From Rubrobacter_A sp965214435 (GTDB lineage: Bacteria > Actinomycetota > Rubrobacteria > Rubrobacterales > Rubrobacteraceae), in NCBI GenBank assembly GCA_965214435.1, contig OZ243960.1, forward strand, positions 1,426,001-1,490,000: a DNA stretch of 64,000 bases, read 5' to 3'. A program made the position numbers and the translations under genes. Below, piece by piece: positions 59,767-64,000 of this stretch. The notes below the pieces were generated by a model. The model saw only the letters and a program-made list of their open reading frames with translations, was not told where the DNA came from and ran no database searches. Each line of letters starts with the position of its first letter. Position 1 is the stretch's first letter.

Positions 59767-60825
59767 GTGGCCGGCGTGAACCGGAAAGAGTTGTCGGAGG
59801 CCCTGAGCGGACTAAACCCGGCGTGGTTTTCCCTGGTAATGGCTACCGGCATCGTCGGCATCGCGGCAAACGCCCAGAATATACCGGTCGTCCCGGTAGT
59901 TATGATGTGGGCTAACGTCGTGTTCTACGTTCTCCTGTGGCTGGTATACATAGCCCGCCTCGTAATGTTTCCCCGCGCTTTCTTCGGCAATTTCCGGCAG
60001 CACGCGAGCGGCATGGGTTACTTCACCATAGTCGCCGGCAGCGGGGTACTGGGGACCCAGCTATTGCAGGTCGGCAACTACCAGGCGAGCGCCCAGTTTT
60101 TGTGGTTCGTCACCCTCATATCCTGGGTAGTGCTGGTATACGCCATTCCGGTCGGGTTTATGGCCCAGAGCGAGGGGAAGCCCCGCTTCGAGCAGGGGAT
60201 ACAGGGTAACTGGCTATTGTGGGTCGTCGGTACGGCGAGCGTCTCGGTCCTCGGTACGCGGGTCGCGCCCTTTTTCGGGGCCGCGAACCAGGTCGTGTTC
60301 TGGAGCTACCTGATCTGGCTCGTCAGCGTGGTGTTCTACCTGTGGGTGATCGTCATGATCGTCCAGCGGCTCTTTTTCTACGACCTTCCGGCCAGAGATC
60401 TCTCCCCGACCTACTGGATCGACATGGGGGCCGTTGCCATAGCGACGCTCGCCGGGGCCACGCTGCTCCGGGCTCAGGTGCAGCCGCCGCTCATCGAGCG
60501 TCTGGAACCCTTTACCATCGGGCTGACGCTTCTGCTGTGGATCACCGCGTCCTGGTGGATACCCTGGCTCGTCGCCATGGGCTTCTGGCGGCACGTTATC
60601 CGGCGCCAGCCGGCCTGGTTTATGCCGGGCTGGTGGGGAATGGTATTCCCTCTGGGCATGTACACGACCGCCACCGGGACCATCTCGCAGGTCCTCGACC
60701 TGCCCGCCATCGTCAGCGGTATAGCCTCCGTGTTCGTCTGGGTCGCGCTCGCCGCCTGGGCTGCCACGTTCGTCGACATGCTGATTACCCTGTGGCGCTG
60801 GCCCCTGTCCTCCGGGTCTACCTGA
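59767..60825 (+). CDS. TDT-family membrane channel (TehA/SLAC1-like)
   Basis: A 352-aa membrane protein with ten hydrophobic segments. The TDT family feature LNPAWFSLVMATGIVGIAAN is at the N-terminus, and WWIPWLVAMGFWRHVIRRQP near the end. These proteins are anion channels or tellurite/C4-acid permeases. Third gene of the molybdoenzyme cluster, so a nitrate, sulfite or similar anion is a candidate cargo. Confidence 0.85.
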   Translation: MAGVNRKELSEALSGLNPAWFSLVMATGIVGIAANAQNIPVVPVVMMWANVVFYVLLWLVYIARLVMFPRAFFGNFRQHASGMGYFTIVAGSGVLGTQLLQVGNYQASAQFLWFVTLISWVVLVYAIPVGFMAQSEGKPRFEQGIQGNWLLWVVGTASVSVLGTRVAPFFGAANQVVFWSYLIWLVSVVFYLWVIVMIVQRLFFYDLPARDLSPTYWIDMGAVAIATLAGATLLRAQVQPPLIERLEPFTIGLTLLLWITASWWIPWLVAMGFWRHVIRRQPAWFMPGWWGMVFPLGMYTTATGTISQVLDLPAIVSGIASVFVWVALAAWAATFVDMLITLWRWPLSSGST

Positions 60826-60941
60826 GACCTTATTGCGATTGGGGAGCTTGCGGCCCGGGATTCCGATGCGACCGACGCACCGGCCAGATAAACGGGCTGC
60901 GCAGGTAGAATAAGCGCCGGGAAGTCGAGGAAAGGAGCGCT

Positions 60942-61535
60942 GTGAGTACCCGAGGTCCGACGGAGGTGGTGTCCGAAGGTTACCGCTCGGACCTTCACAA
61001 TACCCTGGAGCAGCGGCTCGGTCAGTCGCGGGGAGATGCCGTTTACCTGCTGTTCACGGGCTTTATTGCGATGCTGGTCCCCGGTTTTGCGGCGTTTATC
61101 ATAGGTTACCCGGTACTCTTTCCGAGCCTCTCGCCCACGGTGTTCGCCATCTTCCGGAATCCTCTCTCCCCGACGTCGAGCCCCCGCAACACCGTAACCG
61201 GGCACTTTGTGGCTATCGTAGTTGGGTTCTTCGTGCTCTGGATCTTCGGGCTCGCGGGCGAGCCCAGCGTGCTGCAGGAAGGCGTCACGCTCTCCCGGGT
61301 GTGGGCCGCGGCGACGGCCGTTGCGGTGTCGGAGTCGCTCTTGACCGCCGTCCGGAGGCCGCACACCCCGGCGGGCACGACGACGCTCCTGGTCAGCCTC
61401 GGGTTATTTACGACCCCGGTACAGCTACTTTCTCTGGCGGGCGGCATCGTGCTCATTACTTACACGGGTTGGCTTATCAACCGGGCTCTCGGGGTACCGG
61501 TCCCGGTCTGGTCTCCCAGCAGCAGGGATCAATAG
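60942..61535 (+). CDS. HPP-family membrane protein
   Basis: A 197-aa protein with four or five membrane helices and the HPP-type blocks FPSLSPTVFAIFRNPLSPTS, PRNTVTGHFVAIVVGFFVLW and HTPAGTTTLLVSLG. Some HPP proteins move nitrite in chloroplasts and cyanobacteria. GTG start after AAAGGAG. Last gene of the cluster before a terminator. Confidence 0.75.
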   Translation: MSTRGPTEVVSEGYRSDLHNTLEQRLGQSRGDAVYLLFTGFIAMLVPGFAAFIIGYPVLFPSLSPTVFAIFRNPLSPTSSPRNTVTGHFVAIVVGFFVLWIFGLAGEPSVLQEGVTLSRVWAAATAVAVSESLLTAVRRPHTPAGTTTLLVSLGLFTTPVQLLSLAGGIVLITYTGWLINRALGVPVPVWSPSSRDQ

Positions 61536-61537
61536 CA

Positions 61538-61573
61538 AAAAGCCCGCCGCCCCCGAGGGAGCGACGGGCTTTT
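61538..61573. terminator. Bidirectional terminator between HPP and lactate permease genes
   Basis: AAAAGCCCG and CGGGCTTTT pair perfectly (9 bp), with further pairs inside. A-run on one side and T-run on the other serve both converging genes. Confidence 0.85.
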
Positions 61574-61590
61574 GCAGGCTCCGGGAAAGT

Positions 61591-63396
61591 TCAGGTAACC
61601 CGGGGAGAGGTGCGCCGGGCTGACGAGCTTGCGGTCTGCCGGCGGCCTATGAAGCCGAGGATGACCAGCACCCCTATGAGCAACAGCAAGGCTATAGTCC
61701 CGAGGTTGAGGCCGAAACCGTAGATCCAGATAAACGTCAGGGAGCCGGTGAGCCACAGGTAGTAGGTCAGCGGTATGAGCGTCTTGCGGATAAGCGCTCC
61801 CTCGCGGCCGAGAAGCCCGCAGGTAGCGGACGCAGCGACCACGTTGTGGACCGTGATCATGTTCCCCGCGGCCCCGCCGACGGCCTGGGCCGCAACCACG
61901 ACAGCCGCCGTGACCCCGATGTTCTGGGCGGTGGCGAACTGGAACAGGGAGAACGTCAGGTTGCTGACGGTGTTAGACCCAGCGACGAAGGCCCCGAGAG
62001 CCCCGATGATCGGGGCAAAGAACGGCCAGGTAAAGCCGGCCAGGTTCGCCGCGCCCTCGGCCAGCACCAGCGGCATGCTGGCGAGGTCCGAGGCGTTAAA
62101 GTCCGCGCCGGAGTTTATGAACACCCGGACCATCGGTAGCGCCAGCAGAAGCGCGAAGCCGGCCCCGAAGATCTGACGTCCCGCCACGTTCCACGAAGCG
62201 GCGATCTGCCGGGCGTTCATCCGGTGGATTACATACGTGGCGAAGATGGCGAGCAGGAACATAAAGCCCGGCAGGTAGAACGGCGCGAAGTCCGCCGCTA
62301 TCCCATCGACCCCTACAATGCCCGACCACTCAAGTGTAAGGCCCGCGAGCCAACTCTGCAGCGGAGGGATTATCCGGGTTATGACGAGCAAACCGGCGAC
62401 GATCGCGTACGGTGCCCAGGCTCGGACTATACCCATCGGTTGGCCCTGGACATTGGAGGAGATGTCGTCTGGGCTGATGCTTCCCATCCAGTCGTCTTCC
62501 CACTCCGAGCGCGGCGGGAAGTCCCACGGCTCTTCCGGGAGGAACAGGCCCCGGCGGGCGGAGTAGACGACTATGAGCAGACCGACCGGAGCGCCAAGCA
62601 GCGCCGGGAATTCAGGCCCCAGGAAAGCCCCGAAAAGCACGTACGGTATTAGCATGGCGAACGCGGCGAACAGGGCGAACTTCCACACCCCGAGCCCTTC
62701 GCCAAAGCTCCGGTTTCGGCCGAAAAAGCCGGTGATCATGCACGCCACAAACAAAGGTATGAGCGTACCGGCGGCGGCGTGGAGTACCGCTACCCGAAGC
62801 GTAATTACGTCTATATACTGCGGTAGCTGCTGCCCTTGCTCGGACAGGAACGAGCCTACGGGACCGGCGCCCTCCAGACCGCCAGTGACCCCGACCAGAA
62901 GCGGCGTGCCGACCGCCCCGAAGCTGACCGGCGTGCTCTGTATGATGAGCCCGGTCATCACCGCCGCCATTGCTGGAAAGCCGAGCGCCAGGAGCAGGGG
63001 CGCGGCGACCGCCGCCGGCGTGCCGAAACCGGCCGCCCCCTCGATAAACGCCCCGAACAACCACGCGATAATGATCGCCTGTATGCGCCGGTCGGCGCTG
63101 ATGTCCGTAAAGCCGGTGCGGATGGTATCGACCGCCCCGCTCTCACTGAGCGTCGCCAACAGCAGCAAGGCCCCGAAAACAATGTAAAGAATACCTAAAG
63201 CTATTATCAAACCCTGGATCGTCGAGGCTACGATGCTCGAAAAGCTCATCCCCCAGACGAGAAAACCGATTATTACAACGACGACATACCCGACCGGCAT
63301 CGCCCGCACCGCCGACCACCGGAACCCCACGAGCAGAACCCCGATCGTGAGTATCGGAGCCAGCGCCAGCAAACTTAGTATTAGTAGGTTGTCCAC
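61591..63396 (-). CDS. lldP: L-lactate permease
   Basis: A 601-aa permease of the LctP family with about 13-14 membrane helices; conserved GAFIEGAAGFGTPAAVAAPL and TPVSFGAVGTPLLVG are seen. Takes up L-lactate with protons, and glycolate in some members. The lutABC genes are 16 kb away and would use the substrate; a glycerate kinase gene follows on the upstream side. Confidence 0.92.
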   Translation of the reverse strand: MDNLLILSLLALAPILTIGVLLVGFRWSAVRAMPVGYVVVVIIGFLVWGMSFSSIVASTIQGLIIALGILYIVFGALLLLATLSESGAVDTIRTGFTDISADRRIQAIIIAWLFGAFIEGAAGFGTPAAVAAPLLLALGFPAMAAVMTGLIIQSTPVSFGAVGTPLLVGVTGGLEGAGPVGSFLSEQGQQLPQYIDVITLRVAVLHAAAGTLIPLFVACMITGFFGRNRSFGEGLGVWKFALFAAFAMLIPYVLFGAFLGPEFPALLGAPVGLLIVVYSARRGLFLPEEPWDFPPRSEWEDDWMGSISPDDISSNVQGQPMGIVRAWAPYAIVAGLLVITRIIPPLQSWLAGLTLEWSGIVGVDGIAADFAPFYLPGFMFLLAIFATYVIHRMNARQIAASWNVAGRQIFGAGFALLLALPMVRVFINSGADFNASDLASMPLVLAEGAANLAGFTWPFFAPIIGALGAFVAGSNTVSNLTFSLFQFATAQNIGVTAAVVVAAQAVGGAAGNMITVHNVVAASATCGLLGREGALIRKTLIPLTYYLWLTGSLTFIWIYGFGLNLGTIALLLLIGVLVILGFIGRRQTASSSARRTSPRVT

Positions 63397-63592
63397 ATGT
63401 TTCCCCTTCCCGCTCTCCTAAACTACTTTTCTACGCTCGCGGAGTCGTGGAACCCCGGAGACTTCCCCACCGCCCGCGGTACCCCGCTGCTTGCAAAAAA
63501 TGCTTGCTAATTACCCTCCTCTCCATCCTCACGGATAGCTCCGGCTTTGACCGGCCCCCCGGGTACCGGAATATACAGAACTTCCAGGCACT

Positions 63593-64000
63593 TTACCGGC
63601 GCCGGTTGCCCGTGTCCACCAGCGCGACCCGCAGGTCGTTGACGTTGGTCCCCGTGGAGCCGGTAATGAGCAGTGCGTCCGCGGCTTCCAGGGCCGGGTA
63701 AGCGTCGTTACTTTCCAGGGCTTTGTCCGGGTCGATGCCGGCCTCGCGGATCTTCGCCGCCGTCCCCCCGGTCACCAGGGCTCCGGCGGCGTCGGTCGAG
63801 CCGTCGTTGCCGTCGGTGTCGACCGCGAACGCCGCCCAGCCCTCGACTCCTTCCAGCTCCAGCGCGAGTTGCAGGGCGAACTCTTCGTTCGGGCCGCCCT
63901 TTCCGCCCTCGCCCAAGATGGTGACGGTAGCCTCGCCGCCGCTCACAAAGGCGCAGGGCGGGGATGCGGGCTCTCCGGTTTCGAGGCACTCCCGGATCAC
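63593..64000 (-). CDS. Glycerate 2-kinase, C-terminal MOFRL domain (5' end outside window)
   Basis: The last 135 codons of a GckA/TtuD-type glycerate kinase: PPCAFVSGGEATVTILGEGG, GGPNEEFALQLALELEGVEG, DTDGNDGSTDAAGALV and NDLRVALVDTGNR are the MOFRL blocks. The frame is open to base 64000, so the N-terminal domain lies to the right. Lies upstream of the lactate permease on the same strand, with a 196-base gap. Confidence 0.9.
   Translation of the reverse strand: MIRECLETGEPASPPCAFVSGGEATVTILGEGGKGGPNEEFALQLALELEGVEGWAAFAVDTDGNDGSTDAAGALVTGGTAAKIREAGIDPDKALESNDAYPALEAADALLITGSTGTNVNDLRVALVDTGNRRR

Overview
The window looks like a chromosomal segment of a high-GC actinobacterium of the Rubrobacter type. 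This is inferred from gene content, from a GC-rich coding style with frequent GTG and TTG starts, from tRNAs that lack an encoded CCA end, and from several promoters whose -10 box lies 6-8 nt before the start codon (leaderless mRNAs). No species can be assigned from the sequence alone.

Layout. 1-6852: an arginine cluster. A divergent promoter with ARG boxes serves argJ-argB-argD (minus, ATP-free 4-bp overlaps, argD cut by the left edge) and argC-argR-(ACT+GNAT fusion)-argG (plus). argF and argH are not in the window. 6974-12099: two unknown small proteins, then a MoxR-DUF58-transglutaminase operon. 12176-15956: tadA, then nrdR-nrdJ (class II, B12-dependent ribonucleotide reductase) with candidate NrdR boxes. 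15999-16367: an odd tRNA with a UGC anticodon on a Gly-like body, and tRNA-Ser(CGA). 16462-22366: two tandem GT87-like membrane glycosyltransferases, two tandem TPR membrane proteins, a DUF1802 protein and fumC.

22415-26233 is an accessory island: Uma2 nuclease-like protein, a RelE/ParE-type pair, an orphan DUF433 antitoxin, a HicAB pair, and an AT-rich two-gene unit coding a ParA-like ATPase and a HEPN-domain protein. Both toxin genes appear to have lost the G of their start codon. The ATPase-HEPN pair is the best candidate for an undescribed (probably antiphage or abortive-infection) system. 26243-38090 is mostly housekeeping: typA, a sortase-anchored glucoamylase-like GH15 enzyme, msrA, a cytidine-deaminase-like enzyme, an M24 peptidase, a NifU-like protein and several small membrane proteins. 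38131-40313: tRNA-Glu(CUC) followed by a type II restriction-modification module with a controller protein, then gltX.

41900-45541: a MerR regulator whose reading frame continues into a Cys-rich metallothionein-like peptide with its own strong ribosome binding site, then lutC-lutB-lutA for lactate oxidation. 45609-56565 is a large signalling block: anti-sigma kinase, STAS antagonist and PP2C phosphatase (partner switching), a CheB-CheR-PAS fusion, a stand-alone CheB, a two-component pair, and a winged-helix-PAS-GGDEF-EAL protein. 56768-61535: a molybdopterin oxidoreductase whose four Fe-S cysteine positions are all replaced, with a helical partner, a TDT-family channel and an HPP-family membrane protein. 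61591-64000: lactate permease and the C-terminal MOFRL part of a glycerate 2-kinase cut by the right edge.
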